A DNA stretch of 64,000 nucleotides, taken from NCBI RefSeq assembly GCF_900105215.1, contig NZ_FOIP01000001.1, positions 3,576,212 to 3,640,211 on the forward strand, in the 5' to 3' direction. The position numbers and the translations under genes are program-made. Shown piece by piece: positions 51,878 to 60,740 of this stretch. Source of the DNA: Lacrimispora sphenoides. GTDB taxonomy: Bacteria; Bacillota; Clostridia; Lachnospirales; Lachnospiraceae. The notes under the pieces are model-generated. The model saw only the letters and a list, made by a program, of their open reading frames with translations. It was not told the DNA's origin and ran no database searches. Positions within the stretch are counted from its first letter, which is position 1. Each line of letters starts with the position of its first letter.

Positions 51878-52432
51878 ATGTTACAGAAATTTCAGAACGG
51901 ATATGTCAAAAGAAACGGAAAGAAACGCAGTGGGCTTCCAATGAAGCTTGCACTACTGATGATAGCTGCCGTAGCCCTTACTGCATGCGCTCCCAAGAAA
52001 ACGGCGGAGAAAACAGAATCAACCAAAGCAGCGGCAGAAAGTGCACAAAAGGTAGAGAATGGAGAGACCCTTGTAATTCCGGTAAAGGATATTTCAAGTA
52101 CGGCCCAATTTTATCCGGTTGATGTAGACGGTACTCAGATGGAGGTCATTGCTGTCCAGGCTCCGGATGGAACGATCCGGACAGCGTTTAACACCTGCCA
52201 GGTATGCTATGATTCAGGAAGAGGATACTATAAGCAGGATGGAGATGTTCTTGTGTGCCAGAACTGTGGAAACCGTTTTCCTATGAACCGGGTAGAAGTG
52301 GAGGCAGGCGGCTGCAATCCCTGGCCTATTTTTGACAAGGAAAAGACCGTGACAGACGAGTCCATCACGATCTCTTATGATTTCCTTAAGGAATCCAAGG
52401 AGATATTTGCTAACTGGAAAGCTTCTTATTAA
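51878..52432 (+). CDS. DUF2318 lipoprotein with Cys-rich metal site
   Basis: 184 aa. An N-terminal lipobox LTAC at about residues 34-37 (MIAAVALTACAP) predicts a lipid-anchored extracytoplasmic protein. The DUF2318 domain follows (about 65-184) with NTCQVCYDSGRGYYKQDGDV (20 residues) and LVCQNCGNRFPMN, four cysteines that bind a metal or Fe-S centre. Members accompany iron- or copper-handling genes. It is third in the operon with the DsbD-like protein and small peptide. Its last 4 bp overlap the convergent HxlR gene. Confidence 0.85.
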   Translation: MLQKFQNGYVKRNGKKRSGLPMKLALLMIAAVALTACAPKKTAEKTESTKAAAESAQKVENGETLVIPVKDISSTAQFYPVDVDGTQMEVIAVQAPDGTIRTAFNTCQVCYDSGRGYYKQDGDVLVCQNCGNRFPMNRVEVEAGGCNPWPIFDKEKTVTDESITISYDFLKESKEIFANWKASY

Positions 52433-52797
52433 AAATCTTTCGTGGGGAATTTCATGGAGCAGCTTACGGTAAGGCCATTCTGCCTTAAGTAATCTGCTCC
52501 CCAATTATACATGGTTTCCAGAATAGGACGGATACTGTTTCCAAGATCCGAAAGCATATACTCTACCTTTGGCGGCACTACCGGATATACGGTACGGATA
52601 ATCAGATGATCTTCCTCCAGTTCCCGCAGCTGCTGGGTGAGCATTTTGGGTGTTGCCTGGGGAATGAGCTTGCGAAGTTCTCCAAACCGAAGGGTATTGT
52701 TAATTAAGTGCCATAAGATGAGGGCTTTGTATTTCCCTCCGATCATATCCAATGTGGCATCTACGGGGCAATGATAAGTTGTGCAGTCGCTGTTCAT
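52429..52797 (-). CDS. HxlR-family transcriptional regulator
   Basis: 122-aa winged-helix protein with the family pattern CPVDATLDMIGGKYKALILW (20 residues). Cys10 in YHCPVD matches the conserved redox-sensing Cys of HxlR/YodB regulators. A second Cys near the N-terminus (Cys5) and Cys near the C-terminus could form a disulfide. It is divergent from copA and convergent with the DUF2318 gene. It may repress copA, itself or both by binding the site at 52814-52833. Confidence 0.85.
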   Translation of the reverse strand: MNSDCTTYHCPVDATLDMIGGKYKALILWHLINNTLRFGELRKLIPQATPKMLTQQLRELEEDHLIIRTVYPVVPPKVEYMLSDLGNSIRPILETMYNWGADYLRQNGLTVSCSMKFPTKDF

Positions 52798-52813
52798 TTA
52801 AAATCTCCTCCCT

Positions 52814-52833
52814 TAGTATCGTTTTGGGTACTA
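52814..52833 (+). promoter_or_regulatory. Candidate HxlR operator
   Basis: Imperfect inverted repeat TAGTATCGTTTTGGGTACTA, 17 bp upstream of the HxlR start. HxlR-type sites often show TAGTA / TACTA half-sites. It lies in the intergenic region shared with copA. Confidence 0.5.
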
Positions 52834-53027
52834 TAACACAAAAAAGTGCATACTTGCAAATTTCGCAATTAGTGCCATAATAATAACATGAGTACTCGAA
52901 AAATACAAGATAACAGGATAGCATATTTTTGGAGGCCATGGAAAAAACTAGTATTATTGTGATCTTTGCCGACGCCGGAGGGGACGCCCAAAGGAAGGGG
53001 CAGTAAAAAATAGTGAGGTGAATCAGA

Positions 53028-55508
53028 ATGGAAAGTCAAATTTTAAATATAAGGGGCATGACCTGTGCAGCCTGTGCGCAGAGAATTGAAAAAACAGTGC
53101 GGAAGCTTTCCGGTATCAGCCAGGCGAATGTAAATCTGGCAAGTGAAAAGCTGTTTGTGGAATATGACAGCAGTGCCCTTGAACTTTCTGCGATTAAAGC
53201 AGCAGTATCAAAAATCGGATATGAAGTGGTGGAAAAATCCGAAAATGCCAATGTGACCATACCAATCGGCGGAATGACCTGTGCGGCCTGCGCGAAACGT
53301 ATAGAAAAAGTTGTGGGAAAACTGGATGGTGTGATAAGTACATCGGTTAATTTTGCAACGGAAAAAGCTACGGTTGCCTACGATCCTCAGAAGGTCAGGA
53401 TGTCTGCCATACGGGCAGCCATTGAAAAGGCAGGCTACAAGGCCCTGGAAGTAAATAAAGCAGATGCAGCGGATGAGGACCGGGCACGCAAGCAGCGGGA
53501 GATTAAGACCCTATGGACGAAGTTCATCGTATCTGCGGTGTTTTCCATACCCCTTCTCTACGTTGCCATGGCACCCATGATCAAGATCGTCAGTCTGCCT
53601 TTCCCGGCCGGGATCGCTCCCATGGAGTATCCCCTGATCTATGCTCTGGTGGAACTGCTGCTGGTGGTTCCGGTCATAGGCGTTGGATATAAATTCTATA
53701 CCATTGGTTTTAAAGCCCTGTTTCAGAGAAGTCCAAACATGGATTCCCTGATCGCTATTGGAACTACGGCTGCTGTTCTTTACAGCATCTACAACACGTT
53801 CCAGATTGCAGAAGGACATTTTATGGCAGTGGATTCCCTGTATTATGAATCGGCGGGAGTTATCATCACCCTTATTCTGCTGGGAAAATCCCTGGAAGCA
53901 GTTTCAAAGGGAAGAACCAGTGAAGCGATCAAGAAGCTGATGGGCCTTGCGCCCAAGACAGCAATCATTCTTGAAGACGGCGTGGAAAAAGAGATTCCTA
54001 TTGACGAAGTAGAAATCGGTGATATGATTTTAGTAAAGCCCGGCGAAAAGATCCCGGTAGACGGGATCGTGATAGGCGGCCATACTGCCATCGATGAATC
54101 CATGCTGACCGGTGAAAGCATGCCGGTGGATAAAAAAGAAGGGGATCAGGTTTATGCCGCTTCCCTTAACACCACAGGAACCATTCGGTTCAGAGCGGAA
54201 AAGATCGGCAGCGATACGGCCCTTGCTCAGATCATCAAGCTGGTAGAGGACGCTCAGGGCTCAAAGGCTCCAATCGCTCAGATGGCAGACATTGTTTCCG
54301 GATATTTCGTTCCGGTCGTTTGTGTGATTGCCCTGCTTTCCGGTATTGCCTGGTATATCGGCACCGCCGGAGACTTAAAGTTTGCACTTACCATATTTAT
54401 TTCAGTTCTGGTTATCGCCTGCCCATGTGCCTTAGGTCTTGCGACACCTACTGCTATCATGGTTGGAACCGGAAAGGGTGCAGAAAACGGTATCCTGATC
54501 AAGGGCGGAGAGGCTCTTGAGACAGCCCATAAAATCAGTACGATCGTATTTGATAAAACAGGCACCATTACCGAAGGGAAACCGACGGTGACTGATGTAC
54601 TGGCTGTAGAAGGGGTTTCCAAAGAACTGCTGCTTCAGCTTACGGCTTCAGCAGAAAAGGGCTCTGAGCATCCTCTGGGGCAGGCAATTGTCCACGGTGC
54701 GGAAGATGCCGGACTTTCCTTATCTGCAGCGGAACATTTTGAGTCCTTAACCGGACGGGGGATAGAAGCGAAGATAGACGGAGAAGATATCCTTGCCGGG
54801 AACCGGAAGCTGATGATGGAACGCAGCATTTCCTTAACAGGAATGGAGGAAGCGTCAGACCAGCTGGCCGGGGAAGGAAAAACACCGATGTATGTAGCCA
54901 TTAACGGCAAGCTGGCAGGTATTGTAGCCGTTGCGGACGTTGTAAAGGAATCCAGCAGGGCTGCCATTGAACGCCTGCATAAGATGGGCATAGAAGTAGC
55001 CATGATTACCGGTGACAATAAGAGAACTGCAGAGGCTATTGCAAAACAGGTAGGAATCGACCGGGTATTGTCCGAGGTGCTTCCTCAGGATAAATCCGAT
55101 GAGGTCAGGAAGCTGCAGGCCGAAGGCCGCAAGGTAGCCATGGTAGGTGACGGAATTAACGACGCTCCGGCTCTTGCCCAGGCGGATATCGGCATCGCAA
55201 TCGGTTCCGGTACAGACGTAGCCATGGAATCCGCTGACATCGTTCTCATGCGTTCTGATTTAATGGATGTGCCCACGGCAATTAACTTAAGCAAGCAGAC
55301 CATCCGAAATATCAAGCAAAATCTTTTCTGGGCCTTCGGTTATAATGTGATTGGAATCCCCATCGCTGCAGGGCTTTTACATCTGCTCTTTAACGGGCCG
55401 CTTCTTAACCCGATTTTTGCAGCAGCAGCCATGAGCTTAAGCTCAGTTTCCGTGCTGACGAATGCATTGCGGCTGAAACGATTCAAACCAACCACAGGAA
55501 CGAGGTGA
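53028..55508 (+). CDS. copA: Copper-exporting P1B-type ATPase
   Basis: 826 aa. Two HMA domains: GMTCAACAQRIEK (Cys13/Cys16) and GMTCAACAKRIEK (Cys85/Cys88). The transmembrane metal motif is Cys465-Pro-Cys467 (VIACPCALGLATPTAIMVGT), the phosphorylated Asp509 is in DKTGTITEGKP, with SEHPLGQAI and GDGINDAPALAQADIGIAIG marking the ATP-binding and hinge regions. All match Cu(I)-ATPases (CPC, P1B-1). It pumps Cu+ from the cytoplasm using ATP. CopZ is encoded two genes downstream. The start follows a GTGAGGTGA ribosome site. Confidence 0.95.
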   Translation: MESQILNIRGMTCAACAQRIEKTVRKLSGISQANVNLASEKLFVEYDSSALELSAIKAAVSKIGYEVVEKSENANVTIPIGGMTCAACAKRIEKVVGKLDGVISTSVNFATEKATVAYDPQKVRMSAIRAAIEKAGYKALEVNKADAADEDRARKQREIKTLWTKFIVSAVFSIPLLYVAMAPMIKIVSLPFPAGIAPMEYPLIYALVELLLVVPVIGVGYKFYTIGFKALFQRSPNMDSLIAIGTTAAVLYSIYNTFQIAEGHFMAVDSLYYESAGVIITLILLGKSLEAVSKGRTSEAIKKLMGLAPKTAIILEDGVEKEIPIDEVEIGDMILVKPGEKIPVDGIVIGGHTAIDESMLTGESMPVDKKEGDQVYAASLNTTGTIRFRAEKIGSDTALAQIIKLVEDAQGSKAPIAQMADIVSGYFVPVVCVIALLSGIAWYIGTAGDLKFALTIFISVLVIACPCALGLATPTAIMVGTGKGAENGILIKGGEALETAHKISTIVFDKTGTITEGKPTVTDVLAVEGVSKELLLQLTASAEKGSEHPLGQAIVHGAEDAGLSLSAAEHFESLTGRGIEAKIDGEDILAGNRKLMMERSISLTGMEEASDQLAGEGKTPMYVAINGKLAGIVAVADVVKESSRAAIERLHKMGIEVAMITGDNKRTAEAIAKQVGIDRVLSEVLPQDKSDEVRKLQAEGRKVAMVGDGINDAPALAQADIGIAIGSGTDVAMESADIVLMRSDLMDVPTAINLSKQTIRNIKQNLFWAFGYNVIGIPIAAGLLHLLFNGPLLNPIFAAAAMSLSSVSVLTNALRLKRFKPTTGTR

Positions 55509-55515
55509 ACCGGAT

Positions 55516-56238
55516 ATGAACAAAAATGGAAAATTAATTGCAGCGGTGGGAGCCGCCGCAGTATTGGTGGCAGTGATCGTTGTAGCGGTTATACAGACAG
55601 CGGGGGGAAATCTGGATGTAGTCGGAAAACAATCTGCCACATCCTTTGAAACAATTTTAAATACGATTCCCGACAATGTGAAAGCTGACGAAATCAATGG
55701 AGGCTGGTCCTTAACTGCCCCGGATGGCGGTGTACGCTTTATCTGGAGCGGAGATTACAGCCAGAGCCCACTTCATGATGTAATGCTGGAGCTTGATGCG
55801 GCCCCATTTACCGATGCAGGGCTTGATACGGATAAACTGCCGGATAATTATGCAGCCTATGATGGAATGCTGATGGTAGGAACAAAGCTCGGAACTGAAA
55901 AACCGGTTTCTGAGGGAGAGGCAACTCCTCTTGCTGCCTATGAGCAGATCGTAAATAAGCACCGCAGCTTTATCAACTACCATATGGACATGGATCACTA
56001 TGGGGTAAAGCTGGGAGACGGCAATATGTTTGAATGGGCAAAAAATATGGAAACAAATACCGTGAAAAACCTAGATCAGGATAAGGACATTGTTTTTGTA
56101 TTAAATCCCGAACCTCTCATTGCAGCCGGTGTTGATCCGGAAAAAGTGGAAGGCTGGGTATATGCCCCGGTTTCAGTAATGGAAGGCGGAAAGACTTTAG
56201 AGGTTTATAAATTATTAAAACCCTTTAATTTAAAATAA
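55516..56238 (+). CDS. Unknown membrane-anchored protein between copA and copZ
   Basis: 240 aa with an N-terminal membrane anchor (about residues 6-28, LIAAVGAAAVLVAVIVVAVI) and an extracytoplasmic domain. Its body contains SLTAPDGGVRFIWSGDYSQS, and YHMDMDHYGVKLGDGN near residue 158, with Met, Asp and His that could bind metal. I do not recognise the family. It starts 7 bp after copA, so it belongs to the copper operon. A copper-binding or delivery role outside the cell is possible, unproven. Confidence 0.65.
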   Translation: MNKNGKLIAAVGAAAVLVAVIVVAVIQTAGGNLDVVGKQSATSFETILNTIPDNVKADEINGGWSLTAPDGGVRFIWSGDYSQSPLHDVMLELDAAPFTDAGLDTDKLPDNYAAYDGMLMVGTKLGTEKPVSEGEATPLAAYEQIVNKHRSFINYHMDMDHYGVKLGDGNMFEWAKNMETNTVKNLDQDKDIVFVLNPEPLIAAGVDPEKVEGWVYAPVSVMEGGKTLEVYKLLKPFNLK

Positions 56239-56260
56239 AAATATAACGGAGGTAACTCAA

Positions 56261-56467
56261 ATGGCAAAATCAGTTATAAATGTAGATGGAATGGCATGTG
56301 AACACTGTGTAAAGGCGATCACAAATGCGGTTGGTGCTTTATCAGGCGTATCCGGTGTTTCGGTGGACCTGGAAGCAAAAACCGTAACCGTGGATCATGA
56401 CCCGGATCAGGCATCCGTAGATAAGATTAAAGCTGAGATTGAAGATCAGGGCTATGATATCATTTAG
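56261..56467 (+). CDS. copZ: Copper chaperone CopZ (HMA)
   Basis: 68 aa, a single heavy-metal-associated domain. Metal-binding motif GMACEHC with Cys13 and Cys16, followed by the HMA beta-alpha-beta pattern ending IEDQGYDII. It would hand Cu+ to CopA. Start preceded by GGAGG. Terminator at 56484-56511. Confidence 0.92.
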   Translation: MAKSVINVDGMACEHCVKAITNAVGALSGVSGVSVDLEAKTVTVDHDPDQASVDKIKAEIEDQGYDII

Positions 56468-56483
56468 CAGTAAGTAAAGAGGA

Positions 56484-56511
56484 CGGGAACCGCACAATTG
56501 AGCGGTTCCCG
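56484..56511 (+). terminator. Terminator of the copper operon
   Basis: 10-bp stem CGGGAACCGC / GCGGTTCCCG, 8-nt loop, then CCTTTCGCG and a short T run. Confidence 0.75.
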
Positions 56512-56550
56512 CCTTTCGCGTTTTAATTTCTATTAGATAGAGGTGCTAAA

Positions 56551-57258
56551 ATGCTTAAAAGCAGCAAAAATGTATTGGTTGTAGATGATGAACCTAAAAT
56601 ACTGGAGGTTGTCTGTCTGCTTTTGGAAAGCAAGGGATTCCGCACATTCCCTGCCGAAAACGGCAGGAAAGCCCTGGAGATATTTGATTCGGAAAATATT
56701 TCTCTTGTTATTCTGGATCTTATGATGCCGGATATCTCAGGAGAAGAGGTGTGCATTGCTATCCGTAAAAAATCCCGGGTTCCCATCATCATGCTGACCG
56801 CCAAGGTAGATGAAGGTGATGTGGTGGAAGGGTTAGGCCTTGGGGCAGATGATTATGTTACTAAGCCCTTTGGTTTAAAAGAACTGTATGCCAGAGTTGA
56901 AGCTGTTCTCCGCAGGACAGAAAGCGACCTGGTGCCCCTTGTTAAACGGAATTCCTGGAGAAACGGAGATCTGGTCATTGATTTTGAGAAGAATGAAGTT
57001 CGTAAAAAGGGAATCAGCCTGACTCTGACGCCCAGCGAATTGAAAATCCTGTCGGTGCTCATCAAATACCCTGGGAAGGTCTTTACCAGAGAGGAACTGA
57101 TCGAGGCGGCTCTGGACAAAGGCTTTGCCGGATATGACCGGGCGATAGACAGCCACATAAAAAACATTAGAAAAAAGGTTGAGGACGATCCCAAAAACCC
57201 GGTGTATGTGCGGACGATCCCGGGGCTGGGATATAAATTCGGAGGGGATGGAGATTGA
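56551..57258 (+). CDS. OmpR/PhoB-family response regulator
   Basis: 235 aa. Receiver with Asp12/Asp13 and phosphoacceptor Asp56 in VILDLMMPDISG, then the winged-helix output domain (about 135-233) ending YVRTIPGLGYKFG. It overlaps the kinase gene by 4 bp (TTGA), so it is translationally coupled to it. It follows the copper operon and might control it, though the terminator before it argues for separate transcription. AGAGGTG is its ribosome site. Confidence 0.93.
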   Translation: MLKSSKNVLVVDDEPKILEVVCLLLESKGFRTFPAENGRKALEIFDSENISLVILDLMMPDISGEEVCIAIRKKSRVPIIMLTAKVDEGDVVEGLGLGADDYVTKPFGLKELYARVEAVLRRTESDLVPLVKRNSWRNGDLVIDFEKNEVRKKGISLTLTPSELKILSVLIKYPGKVFTREELIEAALDKGFAGYDRAIDSHIKNIRKKVEDDPKNPVYVRTIPGLGYKFGGDGD

Positions 57259-58643
57259 AGAGCCTAAGAAAACAGCTGTCTCTTTCTATTTTGCTGACGC
57301 TTCTGGTCACTATTGGACTGATTGGCCTTCTTTCCAACTGGGTTATTAACCGGGAGTTTGAGAAGTATATCACGGAACTTGGGCGGGAGCGCAGGGAAAA
57401 TATTGTAGATGATTTAAGCAGGCAGTACGATGGATTCAAACGGAACTGGAAGCTTGACTACGTTCATGCCATCGGCATGAATGCCTTGTATGACGGGTAT
57501 ATCGTGAAACTGTACGACGCAGGAGGAAACATGGTATGGGATGCGGAAAACCATGACATGAGCCTATGCGGTCAGATTATGAATGAGATATCAGCGCGTA
57601 TGGAAGAGAGGGGCACTGAGGGCGGCTTTGTGGACCACACCTTTGAAATTGATCAGAATGGGAAAAAGGTGGGAGCAGTCTCTATTAAGTATTACGGTCC
57701 GTTCTTTATGAATGAGGCTGATTTCAATTTTATCAATGTCATGAATACAGTCCTTCTTGTCATAGGAATCTTGTCCAGCGCCTGCTCAGTGGTGGTAGGG
57801 TGTCTCCTTGCCCGAAGAATATCCCGTCCAGTCACAAAAACGGCTTATATTGCCAAACAAATATCTAAAGGCAACTATGACATCCGGTTCGAGCCAGGTA
57901 CAAGGATACGGGAGCTTGATGATCTTGCAGACGCAATCAATCATCTCTCCGATGCCCTTAAAACACAGGAAGGACTGCGCAAACAGATGACTGCAGATGT
58001 GGCTCATGAACTGCGTACACCGCTGACTGCCTTGAGTTCCCATTTGGAAGCCATGATCGAAGGTTTATGGGATGCAACCCCTGAACGGCTGAAAAGCTGC
58101 CATGAGGAGGTAATGCGTCTTGGAACGCTGGTTGAGGATTTGGGGCAGCTGGCGAAGATAGAGAGTGAAAACCTGGTCTTAAATAAAACCCGGATCGATT
58201 TGCTGGAGATTGTACAAACGGTGTCAGATACGATGGAGGGAGAAATCAGCAAGAAGAACTTATCTCTTTCCATAGAGGGCAGTCCGGTCTTTGCTGAAGC
58301 GGATAAAAACAGATTCAGCCAGGTCGTGGCCAATCTGCTTTCCAATGCCGTCAAATACACGCCGGAGGGCGGAGCTATAGAGATTAAAGTATATGAAACG
58401 GACCGGTGGGGGATTGTTAAGGTAAAGGACACGGGAATTGGAATTCCTGAAGCGGAGTTGCCGTTAATCTTTGAGCGCTTTTACAGAACCGACAAATCCA
58501 GGAACCGGAAATTCGGAGGCGCCGGAATCGGTCTTGCTATTGTTAAGTCCATTGTCGCCGCCCATGATGGAACTGTGACGGCGGAGAGCGTAAAAGAGCA
58601 GGGCAGTTGTTTTACAGTAAGCATTCCAAAGGAAGGCAAATGA
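57255..58643 (+). CDS. Two-component sensor histidine kinase
   Basis: 462 aa starting at TTG 57255 with GGAGGGGATGGAG upstream. TM1 about 7-27, an extracytoplasmic sensor (about 28-155), TM2 about 160-182, HAMP, HisKA with His251 in VAHELRTPLTALSS, and HATPase motifs N box VVANLLSNAVKY, G1 DTGIGIPEAEL, G2 GAGIGLAIVKS. It has no obvious Met-rich copper site in the sensor part, so a copper role is unsupported by sequence. Partner of the regulator directly upstream. Confidence 0.93.
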   Translation: MKSLRKQLSLSILLTLLVTIGLIGLLSNWVINREFEKYITELGRERRENIVDDLSRQYDGFKRNWKLDYVHAIGMNALYDGYIVKLYDAGGNMVWDAENHDMSLCGQIMNEISARMEERGTEGGFVDHTFEIDQNGKKVGAVSIKYYGPFFMNEADFNFINVMNTVLLVIGILSSACSVVVGCLLARRISRPVTKTAYIAKQISKGNYDIRFEPGTRIRELDDLADAINHLSDALKTQEGLRKQMTADVAHELRTPLTALSSHLEAMIEGLWDATPERLKSCHEEVMRLGTLVEDLGQLAKIESENLVLNKTRIDLLEIVQTVSDTMEGEISKKNLSLSIEGSPVFAEADKNRFSQVVANLLSNAVKYTPEGGAIEIKVYETDRWGIVKVKDTGIGIPEAELPLIFERFYRTDKSRNRKFGGAGIGLAIVKSIVAAHDGTVTAESVKEQGSCFTVSIPKEGK

Positions 58644-58768
58644 AACCAACGGTATGAGAGATTATATTGATAAGTTTTGGGCAGTTAGGGAAACGTTATT
58701 GATTTATTCATGTGATTTGGTTTATACTTGATAAAATAAGTATCAAATAACCAGAGGAGGAAATGAAT

Positions 58769-59740
58769 ATGTTCGAAAATATGGTTGCCGCATTGAAAGT
58801 TCAAAAAAGAAAAATCGTATTTACCGAAGGCACTGATCCAAGAATCCTGGAAGCAGCCAGCCGCCTTTACAATGAAGGTGTTCTTACGCCGGTCCTTCTT
58901 GGCAATCCTGGTAAAATAGACGCAGCTGCAAAAGAATTTGGCTGGCCCGTCGATGGCATTGAAAAAATTGATCCACTTAATTATGAAGGATTAGAAGAAA
59001 TGGTAGCCAAAATGGTAGAATTGAGAAAGGGTAAGATGGATGAAGCAGCCTGCCGGGCAGCACTTGAAAAATCCAATTATTTCGGAACCATGTTGGTCAA
59101 AATGAGAAAAGCAGACTGTTTGTTAGGCGGAGCAACCTATTCGACTGCTGATACGGTAAGACCGGCTTTGCAGCTGATTAAAGCCAGACCTGGCAGCAAA
59201 ATTGTTTCCAGCTGCTTTATTCTATACCGGCAGACAGAAAGCGGCAGTGAAATGTATGCGATGGCTGATTGCGCCATTAATGTTGATCCCGATGAAAACG
59301 AGCTGGTAGAAATTGTATTGGAGACAGCCAGAACAGCCGGTACTTTCTCCATTAATCCCAATGTCGCACTGCTTTCCTACAGTACGCTTGGTTCCGGAAA
59401 AGGCGAATCCGTTGATAAAATGCACAATGCGGCTGAGAAATTGAAGGCAATGAATTTAGACTTTCCGGTAGATGGTGAGCTGCAGTTTGATGCCGCTTTT
59501 TCTCCCACAGTAGCGAAGGTAAAGGCCCCGGACTCTCATGTAGCCGGACATGCCAACACATTCATTTTCCCGGATATTGATGCCGGCAATATCGGCTATA
59601 AAATTGCGCAGCGCTTAGGAGGCTTTGAAGCTTTCGGCCCCATTCTGCAGGGTCTCAATGCTCCGATCAATGATCTCTCAAGAGGATGCAATGCTGATGA
59701 GGTTTATAAAATGTCAATTATAACAGCGGCTTTGCTATAA
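58769..59740 (+). CDS. pta: Phosphate acetyltransferase
   Basis: 323 aa from ATG 58769, chosen because AGAGGAGG is 8 nt upstream. The ATG at 58763 is 2 nt from the ribosome site. It has the compact Pta fold: KIVFTEGTDPRILEAASRLY, CLLGGATYSTADTVRPALQ, LSYSTLGSGKGESVDKM, PDIDAGNIGYKIAQRLGGFE, quoted to at most 20 residues each. It converts acetyl-CoA and phosphate to acetyl phosphate, the first step to ATP and acetate. The usual acetate kinase gene ackA does not follow. A terminator ends the gene alone. Confidence 0.93.
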   Translation: MFENMVAALKVQKRKIVFTEGTDPRILEAASRLYNEGVLTPVLLGNPGKIDAAAKEFGWPVDGIEKIDPLNYEGLEEMVAKMVELRKGKMDEAACRAALEKSNYFGTMLVKMRKADCLLGGATYSTADTVRPALQLIKARPGSKIVSSCFILYRQTESGSEMYAMADCAINVDPDENELVEIVLETARTAGTFSINPNVALLSYSTLGSGKGESVDKMHNAAEKLKAMNLDFPVDGELQFDAAFSPTVAKVKAPDSHVAGHANTFIFPDIDAGNIGYKIAQRLGGFEAFGPILQGLNAPINDLSRGCNADEVYKMSIITAALL

Positions 59741-59771
59741 GCCTGCTTTAAAATGTAGAGATAACTTGAAG

Positions 59772-59817
59772 CGCCAAAAGCATCAGAATGGAGTCTTGTG
59801 ATGCTTTTGGCGATTTT
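59772..59817 (+). terminator. Terminator after pta
   Basis: Perfect 14-bp stem CGCCAAAAGCATCA / TGATGCTTTTGGCG with a 13-nt loop, then ATTTTT. Confidence 0.9.
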
Positions 59818-59987
59818 TAAGTTGTAAAAACATGAAAAACGGGAGATACCTACGACAATGCATATTGCCAGATACCGATGCGGCGGCACGAATAATCAAC
59901 TCATAGCTCCAATACTATTATATAGATCATGATAAACATATCCGGACTGCAGGAAGCTTCAGCGGGGAATGAACAGGAGGGTCTTGC

Positions 59988-60383
59988 TTGTTAAAAAAAG
60001 TAATATATGCTTCTATTGGAATCGCTGCCATGGCCCTGGGAGTTATGGGAACGGTGGTACCTGGCCTGCCTGCCACACCGTTCTTCCTGCTGGCCTTGCT
60101 CTGTTTTACAAAAAGCTCTGAAAAGCTCAATTGCTGGTTCAGAGGCACAGGTCTGTATGCAAAATACGTGAAAGGGTATGAATATGACCGGTCAATGACA
60201 AGAAAGCAGAAGCTTATCATTCAGACTGCCGCAGGATTGATGATGTTTATCTCCTTTCTATTGATCGGAAATATGGCTGTACGTCTGCTTCTTATCGCAG
60301 CCTTTATTCTGCACAATTATGTTTTTATCTTTGTTATTAAAACGCGTCAGGCAGGCAGAACAGAAACGACTACAAAGGGATAG
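59988..60383 (+). CDS. DUF454 (YbaN) family membrane protein
   Basis: 131 aa from TTG 59988 with AGGAGG 7 nt before. DUF454 signature GVMGTVVPGLPATPFFLLAL plus three hydrophobic segments (about 5-25, 28-42, 75-110) and CFTKSSEKLNCWF. The family is widespread and of unknown function. It precedes the DUF4491 gene by 13 bp and is probably co-transcribed. Confidence 0.87.
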   Translation: MLKKVIYASIGIAAMALGVMGTVVPGLPATPFFLLALLCFTKSSEKLNCWFRGTGLYAKYVKGYEYDRSMTRKQKLIIQTAAGLMMFISFLLIGNMAVRLLLIAAFILHNYVFIFVIKTRQAGRTETTTKG

Positions 60384-60396
60384 GTTGGTGACAAAT

Positions 60397-60684
60397 ATGA
60401 ATTATAATGGAATTCTTATCGGTATCGGAACATTTCTTATCATCGGATTATTACATCCTGTTGTTATCAAGGCAGAATATTACTTTAGCAGCAGAATCTG
60501 GCCGCTTTTTCTGATAGGGGGAATCTTGTGTATCGGTTTCTCTCTTGCATGCGCTAAGGTAGTATTATCCGCACTTTTGGCAGTTTTGGGCTTCTCGCTT
60601 TTATGGAGTATAAAGGAGCTTAAAGAGCAGAAAGAGAGGGTGGAAAAGGGCTGGTTCCCCAGAAATCCTAAAAGAAAATGGTAA
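60397..60684 (+). CDS. DUF4491 family membrane protein
   Basis: 95 aa from ATG 60397, TAGGTTGGTG upstream. Three hydrophobic segments and the family motif LIIGLLHPVVIKAEYYFSSR (20 residues), ending EKGWFPRNPKRKW. The function is unknown. Second gene of a pair with the DUF454 gene. Confidence 0.87.
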   Translation: MNYNGILIGIGTFLIIGLLHPVVIKAEYYFSSRIWPLFLIGGILCIGFSLACAKVVLSALLAVLGFSLLWSIKELKEQKERVEKGWFPRNPKRKW

Positions 60685-60697
60685 TGTAAACAAAAAA

Positions 60698-60719
60698 CGA
60701 TCCATAAAGGATCGCTTTT
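60698..60719 (+). terminator. Terminator between convergent genes
   Basis: Short stem CGATCC / GGATCG with a 5-nt loop followed by CTTTTT, between the DUF4491 gene and the minus-strand Pro-rich gene. Confidence 0.6.
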
Positions 60720-60740
60720 TGAATTGTGAAGAAATGGCCG

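Noticed and set aside
56551..58643. Copper-sensing CusRS-type system
   Set aside because: It lies after a terminator and the kinase sensor has no Met-rich copper site. Kept as a generic two-component system.
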